From assembly GCA_964481145.1 (NCBI GenBank), contig CAYZTA010000001.1:139628-203627 (forward strand): a DNA stretch of 64,000 bases. Reading direction: 5' to 3'. Below, in pieces: positions 9,101 to 16,986 of the stretch (positions within the stretch are counted from its first letter, which is position 1; the number at the start of each line of letters is the position of its first letter). The position numbers were made by a program, and so were the translations under genes. Source of the stretch: Sandaracinus sp964481145. GTDB lineage: Bacteria; Myxococcota_A; Polyangia; Polyangiales; Sandaracinaceae. The notes beneath the pieces are model-generated. The model did not search any database. It was not told the DNA's origin and was given only the letters and a program-made list of their open reading frames with translations.

Positions 9101-10851
9101 GCGAGAAAGGAATGCTTCGCCTGTTCTCGACGGTCGAGCGCCGCGTCGATGCAGGCGCGCGCGAGATGATTTTCGACGGTTCGATCGAGTGCCCGAGCCA
9201 AGGCACGTCGCCGCATGGGTTCGAGCTCGGTTTCGAGCGCACGAACACAGTCGGGGCGAAGCACGAGCCCTTGCTCGTCAAGGGTGGCGAGCCCCGACGA
9301 AGAGAGGAGCGCGGCCGAACGTGCGAGCTCTTGCTGCTCTCCGAGCGATCCGAGTTCGTTCGATTGAAGCGTGCCTCCAGAGAGCGACAACGCTTCGGCG
9401 AGCTCGATGGCTGCCGGGGGGATGGGGGTCGACGTCCATCCCTTGCGCGCGAGGCGGCGCATGACATCCACACGAGAGGGGTCACGCCCTTCTGCAAAGG
9501 CCCCCGCCATCAAGCGACATAGCCTCCCCGGCAGCCCGGAGCTCGCCTCTCGTGCCGTCTTCTGCAACTCGGCAGGCACATGTCGAAGATCGAAGGCATC
9601 ACGAAGGATCTCCGAGAGCGCAGCGTCATCGATCGGGCCTATGAACATCTGCCGGAGCTCGGCATCGGGCATGGCAGCTCGTTCGAGGACGAACGTCAGG
9701 GAGATGCCGTCGAGCTCGGCCGCGCGGATCGCGGCTTGTGCATGGGCGGGTGAGATCGAGCCGGCTTCGTCATGAACGATCGCGGCATGATCCAGACGGC
9801 GCGGAGGCATCCCCATGATCCATGTCGGAACGTCGAGCCCTGAGAGCGCTCGCTCTGCTTGCAATGCCAACGCGGCCTCTCGGATCACCCGTGTACGTCC
9901 AGCTCCGGAAGGGCCGTGAACGATGACGACCCCCGGCTTGCCGAGCGCTGCGATCAAGGACTTGAGCTCGCGCACGCGTCCCCTCAGGGGCAAGAGGGTC
10001 ACATGGCGAGCTCGCTCTTCATCGCTCGGATGATCGAGGAGTATCGTGTGATGTCGTTCTTCTGAAAGTCGCCGCACCACTTCTCGAGCATTCGAGGGGC
10101 GCTCGACGGGATGCTCTGCGATGAGTTCTCGAATCAACGAGCGAAGTGAGTCTGGGACTTCGTTCGGTAGCTGCTCTACCCATGCCGCACGTTTTCTCGG
10201 ATTTCGAACTTCGTCGGGATCGCGTCTGACGCCGATGGAGCCGGGGACGAGCCAACGATGGAGAGTGACGCCGAGCGCAAATAAATCGGAGAGCGAAGAA
10301 CGCTCTCCGAGCCAAACCTCAGGCGCGAGGAATTCCGGTGTGCCAACGATAGGCCCTATGCCGGTTGCGTTTGCCAAGCCGAGATCGATGAGCCGCGCGT
10401 CGTGAACCTCGGCTTCGGGCACGATGATGTTGGACGGTTTGACATCGCCGTGGACAAGACCTCGTTGGTGAATCGCCCAGAGCGCGCGTGCGCATGCTGC
10501 GCCCACACCCTGGGCAAACTGAACGCGGTCGCTCATCGTCGGCAGCAAGGCGGCACGCGCGTCGGAAGCAAGCCCCACGGCGAGCTCCGAGACGAGCACG
10601 AAGGTGCCTGCGCGAAGTCCGAATGGCATCGGAACATGCGCCGCAAGGCGAAGCAGCTCGCGAACCGCCGTCAAATTCGGGTGCGCGAGCGACGCCAAAC
10701 GAGAACATTCCCATCGCAGCCGTTCGCCATGTTCGCTCGGGACCACCTTCGCCGCGAACAAACCTCCAGCGATCGTGTCTTCGACCGCCAGCACACGCGA
10801 AGTCGAACCCCGACCGAGCTCGCGAACGTAACGGTAACGCCCAGCGAGCAT
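6148..10851 (-). CDS. Ser/Thr protein kinase - AAA ATPase - TPR - GAF - sigma-54 activator fusion
   Basis: This is a 1567-residue multidomain regulator. Residues ~1-275 are a Hanks-type kinase with AAK in the VAIK position, HGDVKPSN in the catalytic loop (Asp kept), DLG for DFG and APE. Around residue 310-340 begins an STAND/AAA ATPase with Walker A GPSGAGRT. A long Ala-rich helical TPR-like region follows (~600-1010), then a GAF domain (~1050-1220). A sigma-54 interaction AAA+ domain (~1255-1490) has Walker A GESGTGKE, the sigma-contacting GAFTGA loop and LFLDEIGEL. A Fis-type HTH ends the protein (NQTRTASLLGIS). The start at 10851 gives MLAGRYRYVRELGRG, the kinase glycine loop; the longer frame runs into the divergent SulP gene. 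It probably couples a signal to sigma-54 promoters; the target is unknown. Confidence 0.9.
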   Translation of the reverse strand: MLAGRYRYVRELGRGSTSRVLAVEDTIAGGLFAAKVVPSEHGERLRWECSRLASLAHPNLTAVRELLRLAAHVPMPFGLRAGTFVLVSELAVGLASDARAALLPTMSDRVQFAQGVGAACARALWAIHQRGLVHGDVKPSNIIVPEAEVHDARLIDLGLANATGIGPIVGTPEFLAPEVWLGERSSLSDLFALGVTLHRWLVPGSIGVRRDPDEVRNPRKRAAWVEQLPNEVPDSLRSLIRELIAEHPVERPSNAREVVRRLSEERHHTILLDHPSDEERARHVTLLPLRGRVRELKSLIAALGKPGVVIVHGPSGAGRTRVIREAALALQAERALSGLDVPTWIMGMPPRRLDHAAIVHDEAGSISPAHAQAAIRAAELDGISLTFVLERAAMPDAELRQMFIGPIDDAALSEILRDAFDLRHVPAELQKTAREASSGLPGRLCRLMAGAFAEGRDPSRVDVMRRLARKGWTSTPIPPAAIELAEALSLSGGTLQSNELGSLGEQQELARSAALLSSSGLATLDEQGLVLRPDCVRALETELEPMRRRALARALDRTVENHLARACIDAALDRREQAKHSFLALAKKKRDQSQPLAAADVLELATRRLPNMEGEELSIAWADALRAAGEEREACRLLETASSREALVLFMDLLRTMGDLAKAKQLGELLQHGDDVPALLARCVLARLSWARGALREASAFARSAREGAKDEPPVMARAIEVEALVALSSNDAAAAAARAIDLEHLAAAIPGHEGLAIRARASSIAGNAAWARDMRQDALSAYERATSLATRAGERHVAASAMVNRGLALLDLGRLGPAIFALRSGAHELITLLRPRELGRALFNLANAAFLAGDNALAEQAAKQASLEARAVGDTEAEAHAGIVLGDLEVRAGRVRSGIRIFESLDPTTFVAPAIDARLAIAFTSLGDMPKAHIHVERARHATPLDSALDSEVTIAEARVALGQGDLSRGEVLAQRAMALSRTFETRIRAALLAADIAELDGRRADASLRLALCRTLLDDAATELDQASRARLRAVSTYERALVVQPETTTSPAPTSENIRVVVLARRIVAEKTPTRVIEALASAALDLTSAERAFVIAREDHGEMKLVCARGLSGALGREHSPSRSIAARVIDERRALVTVDAMDDARLDGAASVHSMALRSVLAVPLETQNTRPLVLYVDDRQRPAAFDERTTEDLAALAELGSAALSAAERYRDQRHEARIALRRERLLRRELERRDEELRALRTPMEHDPFSAIIATSPAMQHVLTLASRVASSDLSVLVVGESGTGKEILARAIHAASPRKGNAFVAENCAAIPEGLLESALFGHERGAFTGATQARRGLFEIAHDGSLFLDEIGELNAALQPKLLRALEEREIRRVGSERTRRVDVRVIAATHRDLRKRADEGQFREDLYYRLAVVTIEIPPLRERPSDIGPLAMAFVERHAKKRHVRIHPEALDVLRAYSWPGNIRELENEIRRALLSSDEIITLDHLSAPLRSSPVRKLESSEDWDLKTRIESLERDLVIRALTVSGKNQTRTASLLGISRFGLQKMMKRLQIKLDES

Positions 10852-10919
10852 GGGTGCCAACCATGTTGGCTGTGATGGTTTCGGCAAACAGAATGATTTT
10901 GTGTGAATTACATCTATGT

Positions 10920-10934
10920 GACAACTGAGTTGTC
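10920..10934. promoter_or_regulatory. 7-1-7 perfect palindrome in divergent promoter region
   Basis: GACAACT-G-AGTTGTC lies in the 142-base gap between the divergent kinase/sigma-54 regulator and SulP-carbonic anhydrase genes, 59 bases before the SulP ATG. The size and symmetry fit a dimeric repressor or activator site. I cannot assign the regulator. A TTGACG hexamer and a GAGGAG ribosome-binding site lie between it and the SulP start. Confidence 0.4.
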
Positions 10935-10993
10935 GAGGGCTTTGTGCGGAACGTGCTTGACGTATGGCCGTGTGGATGTGAGGAGCTATCCCC

Positions 10994-13336
10994 ATGAGCC
11001 TGAACTCGGAACGACGTTCGACTCCATCGATTCTTCCAACGGCTCCCATGATCAAGGCGAGCGTCATTCGAACGCTTCGTCGATCGCGCGTCGACCTCGG
11101 GTCTCGCGCACTCGCGTCCGAGTGGCGCGCGATGCTTTCGTTGCGCGACATTCGTGCGGATTGGCTTGCGGGCGTAGCTGTGGCGGCGGCCGCGTTGCCA
11201 CTCTCACTCGGGATTGCGCTCGCATCGGACGTGCATCCTGTGGTGGGGCTCACGTCGGCCATCGTCGCTGGCATCGCGGGGGCGCTCTTTGGCGGACAAT
11301 CGATCAGCGTGACCGGACCCGCAGCTGCGTTGACTGTCTTGGTGGGACAGATCGTCAATGTGCATGGGCTCTCGGGCCTTCTCTTCGTCGGACTCGGCTG
11401 CGGAATTCTTCAACTCGTCACGGGCGTCCTCGGCCTCAGTCGCTTCGTGCGTTTGATTCCTGTCAGCGTCGTGCACGGTTTTACGGCGGGAGTCGGCGTC
11501 TTGCTCTTGATTGGACAGCTGCCGCGGGCGCTTGGTTTGCCAGCACCCGATGAGTCGCATGTGCTCGATGTCATCGCCCACCTCGCGACGCTCCTCGCGC
11601 ATGCGAATCCGATCGCGCTCGCGATGTCGATCGGCGTGGTCGCGGTGATGCTCGTTCTGGGGCGTGTTTGGCCGAAGATTCCAGTTGCCATCGTCGCGAT
11701 TGCGGTCCCGGCGTTCTGTGCCGTGGCGTTGGATCTCGATGTGCCGTTGCTCGGGGAGATTCCATCGATGTGGCGTTTGCCCAGCTGGCCTCCCTGGCCT
11801 CGTCATGGGCTGGTCGTGCTCTTGGGGGACATGGTGGTCGTGTACGCGCTCGCGTCACTCGAGTCGCTGCTCGCTGCGAGCGCGATCGACAAATTGCGAG
11901 CTTCGACGAACGCACACGATCCCGATCAGGAAATGATCGGACAGGGCCTCGGAAACTTCGCGGTGGCTCTTTTCGGTGGGATTCCCGTGGCCTCCGTGAT
12001 GGTCCGCTCATCACTCAATGTGCATGCGGGTGGTCGAACGCGTCGTTCGGCGGTCTTGCAGGCTGCCATGCTCGCATTGTTCGCTTGTTTCTGCGCGCCC
12101 CTGCTCGCTCTCATTCCTGTCGCTGCGCTGGCGGGTGTCCTCCTCGCGATGGGGTTGCGGATGCTCGACCCTCGCTATTTTCTCGAGCTGTGGCGCGCGT
12201 CGCGAACCGAAGCCTACGTTTTCCTCATCACGATCTTTTCTGTCGTCACGATCGATCTGTTCGTGGGGATCCAAGCCGGCATCGTGATGGCATTTGCCGT
12301 GGCGTTGGTCCGTGTGACTCGGGCCCGAGGTGAGATTCACCCAGCGCATGACGGGAGTCCGCACCACGTGACGCTCGTGGGTCCGCTCACCTTTCTCAGC
12401 ATCGCCAAGCTCGACGCGATTCGGGCCGAGCTTGCGGGGCTCGAAGCGGGGCATGGTCTCGTGATCGACGTGCGCCACGTGCCGATGGTGGACGCGAGCG
12501 CGGCTGGGCTTCTTTTGGAGATGGTAGAGGCGTGGAAGGAACGCTCCGGCAGCGTGGCATTGCTCGGCCCGACTGCGGACGTCGAGAAGAGGTGGATTGC
12601 ATTGGGGCCTCCGGAGATCGAGAAGCTCATCGCTCACTTCGAATCCGAGCTCGATACGATGCTCGACCGCGATCCCACGCGCGCGGCTGCGAGCGCACAT
12701 CGACGCTTGCTCGCCGGTGTGGGGCAGTTTCAAAACGAAGTCCGAATGCAACTTTCGCCCTTGCTTGTTCGACTCGCGGCTGGGCAGGCGCCCCACACCA
12801 TGTTTTTGACGTGCGCCGACAGTCGCGTGCCGCCGATGCTCATGACAGGATCGCATCCAGGCGAGCTCTTCGTCGTTCGAAACATCGGGGCGCTCGTGCC
12901 GCCCATGGGCCATGATTCTTTGAACAACGAGGGCGCCGCGCTCGAGTATGCGATCGAGGTGCTTGGTGTTCGGAACGTCGTGATCTGCGGGCACAGCAAG
13001 TGCGGCGCGATGACGGCCCTGTACGAAGGGAAGTCTCTCGACGGACTGCCGACCCTCGCGCGTTGGGCGAAAGATGCTGGAGCACTTGCCGGAGACCTCT
13101 CGAAGTTCGAGAGTGTCCATGAAGCGACCAAAGCGTGTGCGATTCGTCAGCTCGACAGTCTCCGCTCGTATTCGGTCGTGACAGATGCGATCGACCGTGG
13201 CGCGGTGCGCCTGACCGCGTGGTTTTATGATGTCGAAACTTCCGAAGTGTGGGAGTGGGTCCCCGAGCTCGATTCCTATGTTCCCGTGGGAGTGAGGTCG
13301 GATGCTGCTGCGCAACGTGTTTCGGACCATCGATAA
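10994..13336 (+). CDS. SulP-family anion transporter fused to beta-carbonic anhydrase
   Basis: This 780-residue inner-membrane protein has three parts. Residues ~45-440 form the SulP transport core, with many hydrophobic helices and the family motif GLTSAIVAGIAGALFGG. Residues ~455-555 form a STAS domain (MVDASAAGLL). Residues ~560-780 form a beta-class carbonic anhydrase with zinc ligands in CADSRV and GHSKCGAM. Fusions of this kind are known in other bacteria (for example mycobacterial Rv3273-type proteins) and are thought to couple bicarbonate transport with CO2/HCO3- interconversion. The ATG at 10994 follows GAGGAG by 9 bases. The gene is divergent from the large kinase regulator, a possible but unproven controller. 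Confidence 0.93.
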   Translation: MSLNSERRSTPSILPTAPMIKASVIRTLRRSRVDLGSRALASEWRAMLSLRDIRADWLAGVAVAAAALPLSLGIALASDVHPVVGLTSAIVAGIAGALFGGQSISVTGPAAALTVLVGQIVNVHGLSGLLFVGLGCGILQLVTGVLGLSRFVRLIPVSVVHGFTAGVGVLLLIGQLPRALGLPAPDESHVLDVIAHLATLLAHANPIALAMSIGVVAVMLVLGRVWPKIPVAIVAIAVPAFCAVALDLDVPLLGEIPSMWRLPSWPPWPRHGLVVLLGDMVVVYALASLESLLAASAIDKLRASTNAHDPDQEMIGQGLGNFAVALFGGIPVASVMVRSSLNVHAGGRTRRSAVLQAAMLALFACFCAPLLALIPVAALAGVLLAMGLRMLDPRYFLELWRASRTEAYVFLITIFSVVTIDLFVGIQAGIVMAFAVALVRVTRARGEIHPAHDGSPHHVTLVGPLTFLSIAKLDAIRAELAGLEAGHGLVIDVRHVPMVDASAAGLLLEMVEAWKERSGSVALLGPTADVEKRWIALGPPEIEKLIAHFESELDTMLDRDPTRAAASAHRRLLAGVGQFQNEVRMQLSPLLVRLAAGQAPHTMFLTCADSRVPPMLMTGSHPGELFVVRNIGALVPPMGHDSLNNEGAALEYAIEVLGVRNVVICGHSKCGAMTALYEGKSLDGLPTLARWAKDAGALAGDLSKFESVHEATKACAIRQLDSLRSYSVVTDAIDRGAVRLTAWFYDVETSEVWEWVPELDSYVPVGVRSDAAAQRVSDHR

Positions 13337-13367
13337 TCGGAATGTTTTCTGGCAGACTATCGAAGAT

Positions 13368-13817
13368 ATGAGGTCCACCCAAACTGCGTGGCAAACGTTT
13401 CGAACGCTGGCGTCTCGCAAGCTCGTCTGCGCGGTTCTCCCCCATCGATTCGTGGTTTGGGTGCAGCCTACTTCGGTTTCGTCGCGGCATCCTCATCTTG
13501 GAACGTGGGCTCGATGTGCGCGGTGCGGGCTGGAGCGTGATTGGCTCTTCGAGGGAATGAGGGACGACGACTCCGTGCGTGATGAGGTTCACGGCAGCGT
13601 GCGTCCGCTCCGCGAAGTGATCGCCATCGCGCGTGGCGCGGACTTGGGAAATCCAAGCTCCCCGGAGACACCGATCTCGACACCCGTCGACGTTTCTCCT
13701 GTCCGCGGGCGTGTGCGTTCGCTGCGACGAGGGAGCTCGGAAGGACGAGGTTCGGTGCGTGGGACCAGAGGAGCAGAATCCGGTCGTGATTCTGAACGGA
13801 AGCTCCTGGACGACTGA
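13368..13817 (+). CDS. Doubtful small protein with a single CxxC pair
   Basis: Between the SulP fusion and the Kelch lipoprotein lie about 490 bases without a recognised gene. This 149-codon frame starts at an ATG at 13368. Its middle part has codon use like neighbouring genes and contains CARCG, but the end is low-complexity Arg/Ser/Gly. No family, signal peptide or good ribosome-binding site is visible. A second frame in the same interval also shows a CVRC motif, so this may be a decayed gene or non-coding sequence. Confidence 0.2.
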   Translation: MRSTQTAWQTFRTLASRKLVCAVLPHRFVVWVQPTSVSSRHPHLGTWARCARCGLERDWLFEGMRDDDSVRDEVHGSVRPLREVIAIARGADLGNPSSPETPISTPVDVSPVRGRVRSLRRGSSEGRGSVRGTRGAESGRDSERKLLDD

Positions 13818-13830
13818 GGAGTCTCTTCGA

Positions 13831-15585
13831 GTGCGTGATCGAATCGCTCTTTGTGTGCTTTTAATCGTGTCTCTCGTGCTCCTCTCGTGCGGGACCCATG
13901 CGGACGAAGCCCCGAATGTGGAGATGCGTGTCCGGTTTGGACTCGGCGAACCTCAGCGGCTCGGTGAAGAGGTGGATCGGATCGTGATCGAGCTCTTCGT
14001 CGGCGCTCATGTCGAGCCTGAGACTTGGGGGAACACGCTCTCCGAGCTCTCGGATCTCGATGGAGATGGTCGACCGGAATGGGAACACCGCGACCTTCCC
14101 GTCGGCGTTCCTTTGCGGTTTCGAATCATCGGCGAAGTGATGGGGCGTCCCGAGTACATCGGACATGTGGGTCCCATTCGTCTTCGTGCTGGCGAACGTC
14201 GAACGATCGAACCCCTCATGTTCCGTATCGATGAACCCATGATCTTTCCCGAAGAATCGATCCGCGGTCGCTTCCTTCATACGGCGACGACACTTTCCGA
14301 CGGTCGCGTGCTCATTGCGGGCGGATTCGACAGCGCTTCGCTCACGTCTTGTCCTCCTGAGTTTCGTGAGGGATCGCGCTGCTTCGAGCTTCGTGCGACG
14401 AATGAAGCGCATCTGTACGATCCATCGACGGGACAGTTTCATCCTGTGGCGAACGGGATGCTCGAAACGCGAGCGGGACACACGGCGACGCTGCTCGCGG
14501 ACGGGCGTGTGCTTCTCGCGGGAGGCGCTCATACAGCGATGTTCGTGTTCGTTCCCCAAGGACCTGTCGAAGCGCCCACGGGATATCGCCTCTCGGGTGG
14601 GGCGAGCACTGCACGCGCAACGTTCGAGCTCTTCGAGCCCGAAGAGTTCGGTGGTCGGCTCATCGGCTCGGCGGACGCGCCAGACGCGCCGGGACGGCTC
14701 GACCGAGCGCGGGTGTTTGCGACCGCAGCGCTCGTTCCCGGGACGCAACGTGTGCTGATCGCGGGTGGTCAGGGGGATCCAAGTGCCCTCACGACGTACG
14801 CGATCTTCGATCCCGAGCGTGCAGGTGGTTATGGTGTGCTCGAGACCGAAGGGAATGCGTTGTCGGTGGGCCGCCTGATGGCGGCGTCGGTTTCGATCGA
14901 GAGAAGAGCCGCAGAGGGCATCTGGATTTTTGGCGGTGTGGCGGCGCGGAGCGACGCCGATCTCGCGGAAATTTGGACGCAGGGCGAAAGCGATCCAAAC
15001 GGCGCGTCCAGACCTGCCACCGAGCCGCCCTCTCTTTTTCCAAGGCAGCACGAGGACACCCCTGCATCTCATCCCGAATGGGGGTTGTTGTCTCCACTGG
15101 TCGCCACCATCGGCGACGACACGCACATCCTGGTTTCGGGGTGGTATGGCGCCCTCTGTGGGATAGGCGACTTGACGCCGGTCTTTTCTGAAGCCGTGGA
15201 TGTGATTGAGTCGTGCGACTTCGATGGGTCACGGAGCTTTACGGTGGATACGAGCACGGGGCTCGCGACGGGGGTGACGACGGCTCACCCTCACGCGTTT
15301 GGAGCCGTGGCGACGCTCGACGATGATCGGGTGCTCCTCTCGGGTGGAATCGCGTCGCTCGCGTGGAACACCACGAGGGCGACCGAGCTCTTCACGGGAG
15401 GCGTCGATTCATCCGGAGCTGCCGAGCGCGCAGAGACGGGCGTGCAGTTCGAGCACGGGCGCTTTTGGCATTCATCGAGCCCGCTCGTCGACTCAGGAGT
15501 GCTGATTTCGGGTGGAGTGGAGTTCGGCGCCGATTGGATGAGCCTCTCGTTCGCGCCACCTGAAGTCATCTATTTCTCACGCTGA
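13831..15585 (+). CDS. Kelch-type beta-propeller lipoprotein
   Basis: The 584-residue product is chosen to start at the GTG at 13831, 10 bases after GAGGA, because this puts a lipoprotein signal (hydrophobic stretch ending LVLLSC) at the N-terminus; the open frame extends further upstream without such a signal. From about residue 145 there are repeats of the Kelch/galactose-oxidase type: HTATTLSDGRVLIAGG, HTATLLADGRVLLAGG, AALVPGTQRVLIAGG and ATLDDDRVLLSGG. The role is probably as an outer-membrane-anchored binding scaffold; no catalytic residues are apparent. It is followed 81 bases later by another small lipoprotein gene on the same strand. Confidence 0.8.
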   Translation: MRDRIALCVLLIVSLVLLSCGTHADEAPNVEMRVRFGLGEPQRLGEEVDRIVIELFVGAHVEPETWGNTLSELSDLDGDGRPEWEHRDLPVGVPLRFRIIGEVMGRPEYIGHVGPIRLRAGERRTIEPLMFRIDEPMIFPEESIRGRFLHTATTLSDGRVLIAGGFDSASLTSCPPEFREGSRCFELRATNEAHLYDPSTGQFHPVANGMLETRAGHTATLLADGRVLLAGGAHTAMFVFVPQGPVEAPTGYRLSGGASTARATFELFEPEEFGGRLIGSADAPDAPGRLDRARVFATAALVPGTQRVLIAGGQGDPSALTTYAIFDPERAGGYGVLETEGNALSVGRLMAASVSIERRAAEGIWIFGGVAARSDADLAEIWTQGESDPNGASRPATEPPSLFPRQHEDTPASHPEWGLLSPLVATIGDDTHILVSGWYGALCGIGDLTPVFSEAVDVIESCDFDGSRSFTVDTSTGLATGVTTAHPHAFGAVATLDDDRVLLSGGIASLAWNTTRATELFTGGVDSSGAAERAETGVQFEHGRFWHSSSPLVDSGVLISGGVEFGADWMSLSFAPPEVIYFSR

Positions 15586-15666
15586 GAGCGTGCGGAGCGT
15601 CCGGCAAGGAGGGCTGGAGGGAAGGAGGCCCGGCGCAAATGCGTACATGTCGGTCGAGGGCTGAAG

Positions 15667-16098
15667 ATGAACATGCGACGGATCGAGATGATTGCGATCA
15701 TTGGATGGCTTGGTGCTTCTGCGTGTGGTGATGCAGGTGAGACAGTCAAACCGGAAGAAGCGAGTACAGGAGATGAAGTCGCAGTGATCGTGGAGATAGA
15801 GCGGGACACTCCACCTCCACGGGACCAACTTGGACATTATTCGACCGAGGACAGCCGTGATGGGTTCGTGCTCGACCGTACGGCTCAGCCGTGGCTCCTA
15901 CAGCGAGATGGCACTTCGGTGGTGATCCCGCTCTTCGAGTCGAACCGCGGAACCGAGTGGATCGAATATCGAGGCGGGGACGTATGGTTGCGCGTGTACA
16001 CAAGTGGATGGGATGCAGGCCGCGTTTTGTATGAAGGTCCGAATCAGAGAGAGGGTGTCTCATCGAGACGTGATGCGGACGCCGCGCCGTTGCGGTGA
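15667..16098 (+). CDS. Small lipoprotein of unknown function
   Basis: The 143-residue product has an N-terminal signal with a short hydrophobic stretch and Cys at the end of GASAC, then a polar, acidic mature part containing VVIPLFESN and WIEYRGGDVWLRV strands. GAGGGCTGAAG precedes the ATG. The gene ends 9 bases before the convergent rsmI stop. The family is not recognised. The lipoprotein signal and normal codon use support a real gene. Confidence 0.6.
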   Translation: MNMRRIEMIAIIGWLGASACGDAGETVKPEEASTGDEVAVIVEIERDTPPPRDQLGHYSTEDSRDGFVLDRTAQPWLLQRDGTSVVIPLFESNRGTEWIEYRGGDVWLRVYTSGWDAGRVLYEGPNQREGVSSRRDADAAPLR

Positions 16099-16107
16099 GC
16101 CGGGCGT

Positions 16108-16986
16108 CTATTGTTTGCGTTGAGCGCTGATTTCGAGAACGCGCTGATACGCTTCTTTTCGTCCGATGTTGTGGCGCTCCGAAAGTCGGGTCGCCGCGTC
16201 GCGCGTCCCAAGACCTTCGAGCTCGAGCCAAGAGACGATTTCTTCATCCGGCGTCGGTTCGATTTCGTCTTCTTCGGGCACATCGGGTGCGCCGATCACG
16301 AGCGTGATTTCGCCAAGGGTGCCTTCGGCGAACCGAACGGCAAGTTCTGAGAGAGAGCCGCGAGCGATCTCCTCGTGGAGCTTCGTGAGCTCACGACAGA
16401 CAGCCGCTTGTCTGAGCTCACCGAGAGTCGTCGCGAGGTCGCGGAGCGTGGCACCGATTCGATTCGGTGCCTCGAAGAGAACCACCGCCCCGCGTGCACG
16501 TCGGAGCTCCTCCAATGCGCGTGTCCGACGTCCTCCACTTCGCGGTAGGAAACCGATGAACTCGAAGCGATGGGAAAGAAGCCCGCTCGCGACGAGCGCG
16601 GTGATGGGCGCGTTCGCTCCAGGGATCACTTGGACCTCGAGCTCCGCGTCGATCACAGCGCGAACCAACTCGGCTCCAGGATCGCTGATGAGCGGAGTCC
16701 CCGCGTCGCTGACGATCGCCACGTGCGCCCCTTCACGCACCTTCTCGATGAGCCCTGCGATCTTGGACCGCGGCGTATGTGCGTGAAACGAGTGGAGCGG
16801 TGTCCCCACCCCATGGTGACGACACAAGCCCATCGTGCGCCGCGTGTCTTCTGCGAGGATGAGGTCCGCCTCACGTAAAGTCCGGAGTGCCCGCAAGGTG
16901 ATGTCCTCGAGATTTCCGATGGGCGTGGCCACGACGGACAAGCGACCGTGCCGTTGCGGATTCTCTGTTTTGTTTTCGGCGCTCAT
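16108..16986 (-). CDS. rsmI: 16S rRNA (cytidine-1402-2'-O)-methyltransferase RsmI
   Basis: RsmI uses S-adenosylmethionine to methylate the ribose of C1402 in the decoding centre of 16S rRNA. The 292 residues match the tetrapyrrole-methylase-like fold: VVATPIGNLEDIT at residue ~17, LILAEDTRRT near 43, IVSDAGTPLISDPG near 92, VIPGANAP near 117 and EAPNRIGATL near 172. The length is usual. The start ATG overlaps the rpoH stop by four bases (ATGA), so rsmI is translated downstream of rpoH from a shared message. Confidence 0.96.
   Translation of the reverse strand: MSAENKTENPQRHGRLSVVATPIGNLEDITLRALRTLREADLILAEDTRRTMGLCRHHGVGTPLHSFHAHTPRSKIAGLIEKVREGAHVAIVSDAGTPLISDPGAELVRAVIDAELEVQVIPGANAPITALVASGLLSHRFEFIGFLPRSGGRRTRALEELRRARGAVVLFEAPNRIGATLRDLATTLGELRQAAVCRELTKLHEEIARGSLSELAVRFAEGTLGEITLVIGAPDVPEEDEIEPTPDEEIVSWLELEGLGTRDAATRLSERHNIGRKEAYQRVLEISAQRKQ

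Noticed and set aside
10852..11358. N-terminal extension of the kinase regulator
   Set aside because: The frame stays open for 169 codons into the divergent SulP gene, but the kinase domain starts at 10851 and the extension is low-complexity.
12011..13420. Minus-strand frame of 469 codons opposite the carbonic anhydrase part
   Set aside because: It is antisense to sequence with intact SulP, STAS and beta-carbonic anhydrase motifs and has no domain of its own.
13861..15126. Minus-strand frame of 421 codons opposite the Kelch lipoprotein
   Set aside because: The plus strand shows a signal peptide and repeated Kelch motifs; the minus frame is Arg/His-rich with none.
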